DNA of 64,000 nucleotides from Phaeodactylum tricornutum CCAP 1055/1. Taxonomy: Eukaryota; Bacillariophyta; Bacillariophyceae; Surirellales; Neidiaceae. Shown piece by piece: positions 11,267-21,634 of this stretch. Position 1 is the stretch's first letter; each line of letters opens with the position of its first letter. The notes below the pieces were generated by a model. It had not been told where the DNA came from and did not search any database. It saw only the letters and a list, made by a program, of their open reading frames with translations. The stretch lies in contig NC_011671.1 of NCBI RefSeq assembly GCF_000150955.2, positions 682,001-746,000 on the forward strand, given 5' to 3'. A program made the position numbers and the translations under genes.

Positions 11267-13114
11267 ATGCGGAGGTTGTCTGTTTCTACCTTGCTGGGAT
11301 GGTTTCTGCCGAGTCCAATAACTGTTCTGGGAGCTTCTGCGGAATCTGCTGTGCTGCTGGCACCAAATCTTCCCATGGGAGATATCAATGTGGTAGTGCT
11401 GACTGATGTACATTCTTGGGTCGGAGGTCACGACGCCAAAGAACCTAATCTAGATGCAGACTATGGCGATGTCCTATCCTTCTACGAACGACTAAAAGCC
11501 TACTGTGATCTTATCAAGAAAGATTTGTTCTTTGTCGTAAATGGCGACTGGATCGACGGAACCGGAATTGCGACAAACGGTGATCCGTCGTTTCTGATTC
11601 CGCTTTTGGAAAAAATGCCATGGGATGCTGTCAATATTGGTAACCACGAATTGTACAAACGGGAAGTTATTGAGTACATGACCCAGCCTGGAGGCTTTGT
11701 GGAATGGTGGGGCGACCGCTACTTAAGCAGCAACATTGACTTGACGTCAAGTATGAGGCCTATTGGCAGCCAGTACCATATTTTGCAAGGTCACAACTCT
11801 TCAGTGCTAACTTTTGGTTTTCTGTTCAACATGAAAGACAACGATGCGATGGTGACGGTGCACGAAGTCGCGACTGTCGTACAGCAAGATTGGTTTAGGA
11901 ACACATTATTGGAAGAAGTCTATGACGCCATTCTGGTGCTTGCGCATATGGATGTCAAGGACGACCTTGTACAGGTCATTAAAGATGCCATTCGACTTCA
12001 GGTCGGGGCCAATGTACCTATACAGTTCGTGACAGGTCATACACATCATCGGAGTAACTATCGTCCAGACAGTTCCAGTCATTCCGTCGAAGCCGGAAGG
12101 TATTTAGATACAGTGGGGTTTGTTTCCTTTCCCAAGGCGTCGACGCTTTTGTCGGAGCTAGCCAACGGGAACGGGAATGCATCGGATTTGTTCCAACATG
12201 TATTTCTAGACGCCAATGTAGAAACGCTGATGAAAACACTGGCAGTGACGCTTCTGCAAACGGCCAATGGGCACGCCTTGTCCAAATTTATCGCTCGTAC
12301 CCGAAGCGAACTTGGTTTGAATAATGTCATTGGATGCGCGGCCCAAAGCTACTTCATAGATCGATCATTGGACGACGAGAACTCCCTTTGGAGGCTTTTT
12401 CGCGACAAGTTAGTGCCAAAGGGGTACAGTGGTGACGAAGTTTTCCTTTTGGGAAAAGGTGGCTGGCGATACGATGTGTTGCAGGGAAATGTTACAGTTG
12501 ATAATGTGCTGGCTATTTCTCCTTTCAATGAATCTCTTCTGGTTTGGAAAGGGGTGCCATCTGCGACCATTGCGAAACTGGTAGACACGCTCAACGCCTT
12601 TCCTGACCAAGCCTTTTTGCATGATCTACCTAATTATATCCTTGCCCCAGCTCGAAATTTTTCAGCCGTCAATGAAACCTACGATTTGATTACGGACCAG
12701 TTTGAAGTATCGTTGATGCAACAGCAGATGGGTATCATTGACCAAAGTACAGCAGATATCACGCCGGTTCCCATGCAACCAGCCACTACTACGACTTCGG
12801 TCTGGATTAAGTTTTTTCAATCTGAGAATGAGTGTCATAGTAACTCCCATGGAGCTGGGAATGAGAGACCTATGGAAATGCCCCCGAGTACGGGTGCTGA
12901 TGCAAAATCAAAACAGAATGATGATGAAACCGATCATCAATTCGACAACGTCCGGCTTGTATTCGTAAGCGTTGCCGTTGCAGCAGTTTTTCTTTTCAGC
13001 ATAATCAACGTTCGTCAGCGGGATCGAAGATGGCGTATGGTGACCGAAGCTAAACGCCAATTAACTCTTCAAGCTCTCCGAGATTACGAAGATGAGGAAG
13101 GACAGTTCGTGTAG
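11267..13114 (+). CDS. 5'-nucleotidase/metallophosphoesterase, membrane-anchored
   Basis: 615 residues. A signal peptide (MRRLSVSTLLGWFLPS to about residue 27) leads into a calcineurin-like metallophosphoesterase domain with the metal ligands in order: TDVHSW (D-x-H), NGDWIDG, GNHELYK, an H in LAHMD, and TGHTHHR. The second half carries the 5'-nucleotidase C-terminal domain, seen in YDVLQGNVTVDNVLAISPF. A single span near residues 567-585 (VFVSVAVAAVFLFSIINV) and a basic tail anchor it as a type I protein. Family members hydrolyse extracellular nucleotides to nucleosides and phosphate, so a role in phosphate or nucleoside scavenging at the surface or in the vacuole is likely. Regulation by phosphate cannot be seen here. 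Confidence 0.88.
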   Translation: MRRLSVSTLLGWFLPSPITVLGASAESAVLLAPNLPMGDINVVVLTDVHSWVGGHDAKEPNLDADYGDVLSFYERLKAYCDLIKKDLFFVVNGDWIDGTGIATNGDPSFLIPLLEKMPWDAVNIGNHELYKREVIEYMTQPGGFVEWWGDRYLSSNIDLTSSMRPIGSQYHILQGHNSSVLTFGFLFNMKDNDAMVTVHEVATVVQQDWFRNTLLEEVYDAILVLAHMDVKDDLVQVIKDAIRLQVGANVPIQFVTGHTHHRSNYRPDSSSHSVEAGRYLDTVGFVSFPKASTLLSELANGNGNASDLFQHVFLDANVETLMKTLAVTLLQTANGHALSKFIARTRSELGLNNVIGCAAQSYFIDRSLDDENSLWRLFRDKLVPKGYSGDEVFLLGKGGWRYDVLQGNVTVDNVLAISPFNESLLVWKGVPSATIAKLVDTLNAFPDQAFLHDLPNYILAPARNFSAVNETYDLITDQFEVSLMQQQMGIIDQSTADITPVPMQPATTTTSVWIKFFQSENECHSNSHGAGNERPMEMPPSTGADAKSKQNDDETDHQFDNVRLVFVSVAVAAVFLFSIINVRQRDRRWRMVTEAKRQLTLQALRDYEDEEGQFV

Positions 13115-13684
13115 TTCTCCTTAGATGCTGTAGTGGCTTGTACTTGAACAAAGCTTTGTGCCGTGTACTTATAATCTGTTATCTTTATATAACCTGTTTC
13201 AGCGCGAGTCATATTTGAAAGGGCAAATACTCTTAGTAGCTCGTCACTTTTGAAGTGTTTTGGACCTGTCTGGAAGCCATAGCAAAGTCAAATCCCGGTA
13301 GCCAGGGAGTGATGACTGTAAATTGAAAATTATGTGACTACGAACCTTGTGGTCAACATGGCTTCAGAAATACTTTTGAGGCCTATCTGTAAGTCTTGCT
13401 AGTCAAAAGCCGTATCGAAAGCAATGAGCAGAACAAAAGTACTCTCGGATATTATCCAATTTGATTTGGATGAATGACGGGTGAAGGTCTATAGAAGTGT
13501 ACATCTTGCAAATAGGCTCTTTGTAGTACTAGAGAGGTGAAACATGATTCGCTGACTGTCGTTTTGTTTTTGAGATGCTCTCGTAACAAATCCATGTTTG
13601 CGCAGGATAGGGAAGAAGTGGTCGTAAAACGGGTAGAAATTTGGACAACTTTTGTGTTGCAATGACTACACAGAGTTGTTAGCG
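13115..13684. other. Intergenic region between convergent genes
   Basis: 570 bp between two 3' ends; no open frame, repeat or RNA gene was recognised. Confidence 0.5.
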
Positions 13685-14479
13685 CTACTTAGCGAAGCTA
13701 ATGATCGCCCAAGCGGTCAATAAAAAAGCAAAAGTAGTCAAGAAGAAAATCGAATCCAAAGCCCGATAAAATTTGTTTCTCTTTTGTGGGAGTCGCGCTG
13801 TCTTGACATTGTGGGCCACAAGTTCCAATCGCTCTGTCACATAGCCGTGCTCGGCCAACCTGAGAGCCAAGTTATCGATTGTCTGAAGAAACTGGAGCGC
13901 TGCGAAATTCAAAAACATTGGAAGCACGGCAGTTGCTTTTATCAAAATGACAAAATTGACCAACAAGCTGTACACACCGTCGATCCCTCGAGCTAAGTTC
14001 GCGGCGTGAAACTTCCATTTTCGGGCACCAGGGTTCGCTAGTGTCAGACTGTCTTCGAATTTTACGTTTGCAATTAGGTAGTAAGTTGCAATCAGGTCCT
14101 CTTGCATAGCAACGGCTATCGGTAACATGAGGAACTGCGCCGCGAGCACTTTTGGGTCGGTGATTTCGGAAGACTCTTCGTCCAATGCATCAATTACCAG
14201 GAACGTGTACAGTGTCAGCTTTAAAAAGAATACGTACGCTGCGTAAAAGAACGCCTGCCCCCCTATATTCGACAAGAAAAACATATTATAGACATCGTCG
14301 TGAATTTCAACGTAGTCGTCATCGAGCGTTGTCGCATTGCTCGTTGGACTTGTTTCACGAATGGACTTTGGGGCAGGGGCACCATCATCATCCACGTTTT
14401 GCAACGAGGCTTGTGGATTCATGCTTCGTACGCTGACTTTTGTTTTAGAATATAAAGAAAGGCTTGGCCGGCAAATCAA
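13685..14479 (-). CDS. Multi-span membrane protein of unknown function
   Basis: 264 residues from an ATG at 14479; a second ATG at 14422 (MNPQASL) is also possible. After a polar N-terminal 70 residues come about four or five hydrophobic segments: FFYAAYVFFLKLTLYTFLVI, FLMLPIAVAMQEDLIATYYL, SLLVNFVILIKATAVLPMFL and a final FFLTTFAFLLTAWAIISFA. Between the last two is a charged loop (NLALRLAEHGYVTERLELVA). I do not recognise the family. The arrangement is consistent with a small channel, transporter or scaffold, but nothing in the sequence decides between them. It is divergent from the cyclophilin gene. Confidence 0.7.
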   Translation of the reverse strand: MICRPSLSLYSKTKVSVRSMNPQASLQNVDDDGAPAPKSIRETSPTSNATTLDDDYVEIHDDVYNMFFLSNIGGQAFFYAAYVFFLKLTLYTFLVIDALDEESSEITDPKVLAAQFLMLPIAVAMQEDLIATYYLIANVKFEDSLTLANPGARKWKFHAANLARGIDGVYSLLVNFVILIKATAVLPMFLNFAALQFLQTIDNLALRLAEHGYVTERLELVAHNVKTARLPQKRNKFYRALDSIFFLTTFAFLLTAWAIISFAK

Positions 14480-14872
14480 TCATGAGATTTGAATGACGCA
14501 CTGTAGGATTGCCGCTCTCTGTAAAATTTTCCTTTTGCATGAGTTACTGGTGAGGAAGAAAGGTATCCGGTCATGCACACATTATTTTGTGATTGAGAGG
14601 TTCTTTTAGATGTGGGTCACAATGAGTGGATTGGACCAGAAATCTGTCGGGCTAACGGTAAATACCTAATACATAATCCCTCAAATATCTTCGAGAACAG
14701 TACCGATTTTGAAAATCAGAAAGCCTAAACCCTAGCATATCCGTTTTCTGTTTCTGCGACACGAGCTCCCATTGGAAATAGAAATATGCAACGATTTGGA
14801 TTACCAGTACGGTCGGTACATTCACACATTGCTTTTGTCGTCCGTTGAAGAGAAGAAACGACCGCGCCGACA

Positions 14873-15648
14873 ATGGCGAAACAATTTTTTCGAATCCATG
14901 AGTACCTGTTTTTTCTTGCAGCCCTTTTGTGTCATGTAGCGTGTAAAGAGGTACCCATGCAAAAGGCGATACCGCCTAAGATGGATCCGATTCCGTAAGT
15001 TACGAGTAAATGCAAGCTCGCAAATATCTTTCCGTTGCGAGACGGCATCACCGTCTGATGAATGACCTTATTTTTTACGTATCCAGAACCCTACCTGAAA
15101 TCACCCATCGTGTGTATTTCGACATATCGATTGATGGCAACGATGTAGGGCAAGTTGTATTTGGTCTCTTTGGCTCAATTGCTCCTAAAGCGGTTGAGAA
15201 TTTTCATTCGTTGGCGGTATGTAGCAAGGGCTACGGAGCATTGACGGGTGAAAAATTATGCTATAAAGATGCGATATTTCATCGAATAATCCCTGATTTC
15301 GGAATCCAAGGAGGAGATTTCACACATCATGATGGTACAGGCGGCGAATCAATCTATGGTGGACGATTTGAGGACGAGTCTTTTATCGTTAAACACAATC
15401 GACCGTTCTTGTTGTCCATGAGCAATAAGGGTAAGAATACGAATGGCTCACAGTTTTTTATCAATACGGTGAAGACACAATGGCTTGACGGAAAGAACGT
15501 TGTATTCGGTATTGTACTGGAGGGGAAGGCAATCGTGCAAGAAATAGAGAAAACCGGTACATACGGTGGCATCCCCAGATCGGTCGTGAGGATTAACGCG
15601 TGTGGAGAGTCGCCATTAAAACCGGAAGATAGGGAAGTTCACTACTAA
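14873..15648 (+). CDS. Cyclophilin-type peptidyl-prolyl isomerase, secretory (2 exons)
   Basis: Exons 14873-14994 and 15087-15648 encode 227 residues; the 92-bp intron starts GTAAGT, ends CAG and splits a proline codon. The N-terminal 24 residues ([13 protein letters not shown]-type hydrophobic core) form a signal peptide, which places the protein in the ER or secretory path. The catalytic domain is complete, with [15 protein letters not shown] carrying the active-site arginine, then [11 protein letters not shown] and [10 protein letters not shown]. These are the hallmarks of cyclophilin B-type isomerases, which speed proline cis-trans steps in protein folding. The C-terminus (REVHY) is not a KDEL-type retention signal. 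It ends 235 bp from the convergent eIF4A gene. Confidence 0.95.
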
Positions 15649-15883
15649 CAACACGAAGTAAATTTGTTTTCATGATGTAAACAAATTTACCATGAGTGAG
15701 CGTCACATAGTGACTAGTACTATATAGTGTGGTGTAAGCCGCAGCTTTGTTTCGACACACAATTTCTCTTACTTTTTCAGATTACTTTGCTACGCCAAGC
15801 AGAATCTGTTGCTAAAAGCCCCAAGGACAGCACAAGAACGGACAACGATCAGTTGACGAACCTGTACGTACGGACCAATTCCG

Positions 15884-17615
15884 CTAGAGAAGATCCGCGA
15901 CATCGCTGGGCATCTCAGTGATTTCCGTCGTGTAAAACTGTTCAATATCACGCAAATAGCGGACATCTGCTTCCGTGAGAAAGTTAATAGCCACGCCCTT
16001 ACGCCCGAAACGTCCCGAACGTCCGATACGATGGATGTAGTTTTCACGGTTGGTGGGGAGATCAAAGTTGATGACTAACGAGACCTGTTGAACATCAATA
16101 CCACGCGCCAAAAGATCGGTAGTAATCAGCACACGGGAAGAACCGGAACGAAATTCACGCATAATAATGTCACGTTCACGCTGGTCCATGTCTCCATGCA
16201 TGCACGAGACAGTGAAATCTCTCTTCTGCATTTCTTCTTGGAGCCAGTCAACCTTGCGCCGCGTATTGCAGTAGATAATCGCCTGGGTGATCGTCAGAGT
16301 CTCGTAAAGATCACAGAGGGTCTCAAGCTTCCAATCTTCCTTGTCGACTGAGATGTAAAACTGCTTGATACCTTCCAGAGTCAACTCGTCCTTCTTGACA
16401 AGGATACGAACTGGTTCACGCATAAAGCGCTCCGTGACCTCGAGCACATCCAAAGGCATGGTCGCTGAGAACAGACATACTTGCACCGTTTCGGGGAGGA
16501 ACTTGAAAATATCATAGATCTGGTCCTTGAAACCACGCGAGAGCATTTCATCGGCCTCGTCCAAAAAAAACTGGCGAATACTGTCGAGTCGAAGTGCACG
16601 ACGGTTGATCATGTCGAAGACGCGACCAGGAGTACCGACGACGACATGGACACCAGCCTGAAGCGTACGGATATCGTCACGAACGGCGGTACCTCCGACA
16701 CAGGCGTGCACCTGAATGTCCATGTAGTCGCCTAAAGCCAGGACAACCTTTTGAATCTGCTGGGCCAACTCACGAGTGGGAGCCAAGATCAAAGCCTGAC
16801 ATTCGCGAAGCTTGGGGTCGAGCCTGGCTAGGGTGCCGATTGCAAAAGTAGCGGTTTTCCCCTGTTATTCAAAATGACAAAGGATGTGAAAAAATAAAGA
16901 AGAAACAACGAACGCTATTCAAACACAAACCGTCGACAAAGTCCAGAGAATCCCCTAAGGTCGGTTTTCAAGTATTAATTTCTCAGACACGTGGAGGGTG
17001 ACTCTTTTCAGACTCGAAAGATGGTTATGGTTAAATCGTCATTCCTTGATTCATTCTCCTCTACATCGCAGCGTGCAATCTATTTGGAACAAACACAATT
17101 CAATACGTACCGTACCGGATTGGGCTTGGGCAATCAAATCCTTTGCAAGAATCGTCGGTTTGATAGCACGCTGCTGAATAGCAGATGGCTTTTCAAAACC
17201 GTAGGAAAAGATTCCACGAAGTAGTTCTTCCGGCAACTCCATGGCATCAAACGACTCGATGGTTTCGTCCCAATTGGAATCAAAATCGGCTTCGGTAAGG
17301 CCGCCGAGGCCTTCTTCTCCTAATTCCGCACCTGCATCGTTAGGAGGTTTATCGCTGTGGAAATAATGTCAAGCAAGCATGAGAAAGAGAAACCAGCGCG
17401 GCGAAATCAGCGCCAACTTCACGCGTCGTTTGTCGAAAGCCTCATAACCTTCCTCGTCCAAGAAACAATGAAGCGTTTCACTGTCAACTCAAATATTAAA
17501 TATCTCTTAAGAAGCTCAATTCTACCAATGCTCATCTGTACTCGCATGCGCCTCCTATCTACCTATCAGCTATGCAATTACAGGCTACGTACTCGTATTG
17601 TTGCTCGTCGCTCAT
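15884..17615 (-). CDS. EIF4A: Translation initiation factor eIF4A, DEAD-box RNA helicase (3 exons)
   Basis: Exons 17615-17593, 17354-17111 and 16861-15884 give 414 residues, close to the usual eIF4A length. Exon 1 encodes only MSDEQQY plus two bases of the next codon. All junctions are GT-AG and keep the frame; the second intron falls inside the Walker A motif, splitting AQAQSGT from GKT. Motifs in order: Q motif [12 protein letters not shown], Walker [42 protein letters not shown], and [18 protein letters not shown]. The high similarity across the whole length favours eIF4A itself rather than eIF4A-III, with a role in unwinding 5' leaders for ribosome scanning in the cytosol. The short first exon is easy to miss in automatic annotation. 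Confidence 0.95.
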
Positions 17616-18166
17616 TGCTCGTTTATGTGTGTGAGATGCTTCGTGCTGCAGTTCGCTCCCTGGCGGGTGGTCCTCATCCGTGTGGCTCTCGCGTTATTTT
17701 GCACTGAGAGCATTCAGGATTCCATGGGGTTTCCACTCCTTCGAAGCGATTCCATTGGACAATAGAGGTTCTGGGACGACGGGAACCACTTGGTTGGCTG
17801 GGAGATTTGTAGCGTACCCTCCGTTGTAAGCAAAGACCCGGATATTGTTGACAAAACGTTCGTTGTCACGTTATTTACGTTGTAATTATTGCTCTGTGGG
17901 ATTCATGGTAACTGGAAAGGTAATTCAGAGCTGTACCGTAACGTCTGTCCAACACACAAGATTTCACTTTGCACGATTGTGTATGTTGTATGGTGTATGA
18001 CTGACTGTGAGCACGTTTTCGGTTGTAGATAGAGCACCTGTTGTTTCCCCACGTTTTCACTTTTCGTCGTTGCCGTTAGCTGACTTCCATGGCAAAATCC
18101 TAACAGTGTATACCAAACTGTCGAGGTAAAGTAACGAGTCAAATTTCTCAACCATACGAACATTTA
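17616..18166. other. Intergenic region upstream of eIF4A
   Basis: 550 bp between the divergent eIF4A and coiled-coil genes; no supported gene, repeat or RNA. Confidence 0.5.
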
Positions 18167-18430
18167 ATGAGCCACGAATGTCAAAACGAGGACACCTACA
18201 AAGGTTTAGCAATGAATGAGATTTCGTCTTGCGAAGCTCGTATGGATCGAGAGCTAGAAATGCTCCGAAAAATGAGATTGGCCATGACAGCAACGCTGGC
18301 CATGTTTGAGGCTGCGCGGGATGATTTGGCTGAACTTGGGGATCGAATGGATCGCCTTCGAATTGCAAGTCAAGCTTGCCGGAAATCAATTCTTGAGGAG
18401 AGGGATGAGAGACACGAGCAGGCAAGATGA
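18167..18430 (+). CDS. Small coiled-coil protein, possibly Duo1-like kinetochore subunit
   Basis: 87 residues from an ATG at 18167. Nearly all of it is predicted helix with heptad leucines and methionines (ELEMLRKMRLAMTATLAMFE, then DDLAELGDRMDRLRIASQ). The pattern of an R-E-x-E-x-L-x-K-M start, a small-residue middle and a second helix of S/A-Q-x-x-R resembles the Duo1 subunit of the fungal Dam1/DASH complex, which couples kinetochores to microtubules. That likeness is by eye and weak. The opposite strand also has a 138-codon frame here (18057-18473), but it has no domain features. A further 3' exon cannot be excluded. Coding status moderately likely, identity speculative. Confidence 0.45.
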   Translation: MSHECQNEDTYKGLAMNEISSCEARMDRELEMLRKMRLAMTATLAMFEAARDDLAELGDRMDRLRIASQACRKSILEERDERHEQAR

Positions 18431-18851
18431 CGTATACAGAGTCGACAAGCGGCTCATACTCACTGTCAGACAAAGCGTATTAGATCCAGGTTTGGAATCC
18501 TGCATAAGCCTATCTATGGAATACTGTTTTGGGCAATTTTCCAATAGTGAACGGTCTGTCGCCTGTCTGTTTCGTGGTGACTCACTTCTTTCTCGAGGGC
18601 TCTTCCGGCATATAAACTGTAAATTGAATTGGGATACTGTGGTCACGATTATGTCGAAAACTCTTCATGATTAAGGGGAAGCCACTTGAAACCAGCGAAA
18701 TCAATCATACAGTTGTATAGGCATCTCAAGTAGAAAGGTTCATGTAGACAGCCTACAATGACATGGAAAACCTGGCGTCCAATAGGATTCGCCTGCGGTC
18801 AAGAATACTTCCAGATAAACTGAAAAAAGCCGCAATAATACGGGGTTTGAA
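18431..18851. other. Intergenic region between convergent genes
   Basis: 420 bp with short frames only; nothing recognised. Confidence 0.45.
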
Positions 18852-20471
18852 TCATTGATCTAACTGTTGTAATTTTTCATCCAAAACTTGAATTCGTTTC
18901 TCAGCTCTGGACTTAAGTTTGTCAACCCGCTTCAGAAGGGCTTTCTCTACAGCATCACGTTGCGGCAACGCTGGTGAGTTGATCTCCCTTTGCTTTGCTC
19001 TTTCTATCAAGTCTGTATCGTCTTGTTCGTTGTACAAGGGATCTGCGTACTTTGCAAACGCTCCGAAAAGGATTGGAGTCAAGACAATTGAGTTCCAGAT
19101 GTCGGAGCCAAGATCCAAACCCTTGTTTCGGTCAATTACCTCAGGACTGCTTGCGTAAAATGATGGATCAGGTGCAGCAAGATCATCTGATTTGGTACAA
19201 TTCCAAAGTTTTGCTTCGTATTCGTCCACCAAAATGGCATTCATAGTCATATCTGCTTTTTTCATGTTAACTTGGAACGAAATCATCGACTCCGGTAATT
19301 TCACACCAAACATCTCTCTCTTGATGTCCTCATCCTCGTCCTCTTTTAGGACGTCAGTCCCATTCTTTTTCATTTTTTCCGCCTCGACTTCTTCCAAGAC
19401 TGAATCCCACGTTTCACTTGCAAGTTGTGATGCAAAGACACCGATGAGAACGCTAAAACCAAGAGCTGCCAATAGCAAGGTATCCTGCCATCCATTTTGA
19501 TCTGCCGTGCCGTCAACAAGCGACTTCCCAAAATACCCAAGGTAGCTATCAAGCAAGTAAGGCTTGAGACTTCCGATGAAGATTCCTCCGCAAAAGTCGA
19601 GCAAAGGGACGTTTGTGATGGAGTAGATGTAGTTGTACGCACCGATAGGAATTGGAAGCAATGGTGCCAATCTCAAAGTCAAAATCGCTTTAAAACCTTC
19701 TTTAGCTACGACTTTTTCAATTCCACGTAAACTTGGGTATTCGTCAAGCAATCCCAAGCCTTTCTTGCGTAAAGGAGTGTCCAGTTTTGCCAGCCCAAAC
19801 GCCACGGTAGAGCCGAAGGTTGCCGCTGCGGCTGACACAACAGCACCTTGTAACACCCCTCCAAAAAGAATTCCTGATGACAATGCCAACGCCACGCCCG
19901 CAGCATCAAAACACAAAACTTTGACCGCAGTCCAGCTCGCCGTAAACAGTAAAAGCTTGGTGACTGGGTCCATGTTGTCGGCAGTGTTGAGAACAATGTC
20001 TAGATTTGCCTTAAGTTCTGGATTTTCAGTCACGAAATCCAACCCCAGAGTTGATACAAGAGCGGCACGACCACCTATGCGCAACGCGATGGCGCCGGCG
20101 GCAATTACAAAGGCCGTGAGTGTCAAAGCCACCTTTCCGTCAGATTTCAAGGGTTTACCGTCGTCGCCCAACTCGGGCACCCACCCTTGTTGGAGACGGA
20201 AAATACGCACTTGATCGGCCGACTTGAGTGTTTGTCGAATTTGATTTCTTCGAGATTTCCAAACTTGCAATCTTACAGATTCCTCTTTCATCAACTCATC
20301 TTGATTGCCTGCCTTTATTTTAGGGACTGCTCGTGAGAAAATACCCCGCTTCACAGTCAATCGAATTGAAACTGATGTCTGAATTGTCAAAGGCGCGTTA
20401 AAAGCTGATGCTGATAGAATTTGAAGCGCAGTGCCTAAGAAGAAAGTGTACAAGCTTGGTCGATACCGCAT
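18852..20471 (-). CDS. Plastid-targeted VTT/TVP38-TMEM64 family membrane protein
   Basis: 539 residues from the ATG at 20471. That start exposes a signal peptide ending SASAFNAP, the classical diatom plastid motif, then a basic transit region; the open frame upstream has no ATG. The central part is a VTT (SNARE-associated, TVP38/DedA-like) domain: ALSSGILFGGVLQGAVVSAA, then LTLRLAPLLPIPIGAYNYIY and GGIFIGSLKPYLLDSYLGYF, which contain the conserved R-x-x-P and G-x-x-x-G-x-x-P patterns. Several membrane spans lie either side, and the C-terminus is a charged coiled coil. Relatives act as lipid scramblases or in membrane trafficking. In the plastid it may help lipid movement in the envelope or thylakoid; that role is inferred. 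Confidence 0.88.
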   Translation of the reverse strand: MRYRPSLYTFFLGTALQILSASAFNAPLTIQTSVSIRLTVKRGIFSRAVPKIKAGNQDELMKEESVRLQVWKSRRNQIRQTLKSADQVRIFRLQQGWVPELGDDGKPLKSDGKVALTLTAFVIAAGAIALRIGGRAALVSTLGLDFVTENPELKANLDIVLNTADNMDPVTKLLLFTASWTAVKVLCFDAAGVALALSSGILFGGVLQGAVVSAAAATFGSTVAFGLAKLDTPLRKKGLGLLDEYPSLRGIEKVVAKEGFKAILTLRLAPLLPIPIGAYNYIYSITNVPLLDFCGGIFIGSLKPYLLDSYLGYFGKSLVDGTADQNGWQDTLLLAALGFSVLIGVFASQLASETWDSVLEEVEAEKMKKNGTDVLKEDEDEDIKREMFGVKLPESMISFQVNMKKADMTMNAILVDEYEAKLWNCTKSDDLAAPDPSFYASSPEVIDRNKGLDLGSDIWNSIVLTPILFGAFAKYADPLYNEQDDTDLIERAKQREINSPALPQRDAVEKALLKRVDKLKSRAEKRIQVLDEKLQQLDQ

Positions 20472-20587
20472 TGTTTCAAGAAAAGAAAGGGTCTTGTTCT
20501 GTACACCGTAGCACAAATGCGTTTCGCATGAAGGTCCATGAAGCTGACCGCCAACTTTGCCTTGTCGTGTTCTTCCAGTTCATGTAT

Positions 20588-20722
20588 CATGTATGTTAGA
20601 GTCGGATTTCGAAAACGACTCTATTTAGAGTCGGATTTTGAAATCCGACTCTAAATCGAAATCCGACTCTAAATTAGGGACGTTTTCAAAATCCGACTCT
20701 AAATCGAAATCCGACTTACATG
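20588..20722. repeat. Short cluster of AGAGTCGGATTT palindromic repeats
   Basis: Four to five copies of the element AGAGTCGGATTT...AAATCCGACTCT, alternately direct and inverted, so the block can fold back on itself. Its ends are also inverted (CATGTATG at 20588 and TACATG near 20717). It is the same unit as the larger array at 21635-21876, about 900 bp away, and it sits just upstream of the plastid VTT gene. Confidence 0.9.
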
Positions 20723-20872
20723 AACACTGAAAATCCTTACCACGCGGACGACTTCGTTTGTTTTCTTGCTGGGTGATTTGGGTGGCGGGTTCTGCGGATA
20801 CATACCGGTAGGTGGCATGGTGACTCGACCGCGCTGATCCGTTAGGTCGCCCACAACCAGTTGCTGTGACAT
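20699..20872 (-). CDS. Small hypothetical ORF running into the repeat cluster
   Basis: 57 codons starting MSQQLVVGDLTDQRG, with a Pro/Lys-rich middle (GMYPQNPPPKSPSK). The last several codons and the stop lie inside the palindromic repeat, and a possible splice donor (GTAAGG) occurs at codon 45. Its composition is more protein-like than chance frames nearby. It may be a true first exon whose gene was interrupted by the repeat, or a chance frame. No family recognised. Confidence 0.25.
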   Translation of the reverse strand: MSQQLVVGDLTDQRGRVTMPPTGMYPQNPPPKSPSKKTNEVVRVVRIFSVHVSRISI

Positions 20873-20924
20873 TATCGTTGATTGCCTATCAGTCTTTTGT
20901 ACGTAAGAATATGGGCCGGGCCGG

Positions 20925-21518
20925 CTAGGAGACGGATCGCGCTTTGCTGCTTCCTAATTGGTCAATGGCGTCATCGGTGGGTTGAGACGAAGTGGACCCA
21001 TGAAGGAGATGACTCGAAAATCCTGTTTTTAAAAGTGGAGCAACTGGTACAATGTTGTCCCAGTTGCTGTTTTCTTCGCGTTTAGATGCTTGCGAAGCTC
21101 GAAATGTCAAATTTTTCAAGAACGAAGCGTTTTCAGCCTCTCTATTGTCTTCTGCCCGTTGCCCTTCAATTGGATCGATAACTGCCTGCTCTTCGGAAAA
21201 TGCTTCACTACGTTTGCTGCCGTTGCGCTTCCAACGAGGAAGTACGTGGCGGAACAGTGACAAGGACGCGTTCTCCCAATCGGCCTCGTCCAATGTAGAG
21301 CCACCTACGTTTTTTTTTGTTCGGGACGACTTGCTTTCGATGGGCAAACTGGAGCCGGTAATGTGACAAAATCTCAACAGACATAAGAGAAAAGCTCTTC
21401 TTCTGCTACAGCAAGTCTGAGGAGGATACAGGCTGTGTGAATGAGCAGTCAATTCATGCTCCAGCTTGTGTATTTTGCGTGGCGGTATCAAAATATAGAA
21501 AGACCTACAAGCAACCAA
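20925..21518 (-). CDS. Hypothetical protein fragment or terminal exon
   Basis: An open frame of about 197 codons that has no ATG: the first possible start is a TTG at 21518. The 3' two-thirds looks protein-like and hydrophilic (GGSTLDEADWENASLSLFRH, then AENASFLKNLTFRASQASKR). It may be the last exon of a gene whose first exon begins near 21531 (ATG TCG ACT CCA), but I could not fix the junction. It lies between the two clusters of the same minisatellite. No domain recognised; it could also be non-coding. Confidence 0.35.
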   Translation of the reverse strand: MVACRSFYILIPPRKIHKLEHELTAHSHSLYPPQTCCSRRRAFLLCLLRFCHITGSSLPIESKSSRTKKNVGGSTLDEADWENASLSLFRHVLPRWKRNGSKRSEAFSEEQAVIDPIEGQRAEDNREAENASFLKNLTFRASQASKREENSNWDNIVPVAPLLKTGFSSHLLHGSTSSQPTDDAIDQLGSSKARSVS

Positions 21519-21634
21519 GATGGAGTCGACATGGAGCAGAAATGAATATGATCAGAGAAAGGAAAACGGATCTATAAAGTGTAGATTAGTCTGATGAAAA
21601 CCTTGTGAATGCAACTGTAAGTTTCTCTCCAAAA

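Noticed and set aside
18057-18473. 138-codon frame on the minus strand opposite the coiled-coil protein
   Set aside because: It covers the complement of a strongly helical frame, has no domain features, and is best explained as its shadow.
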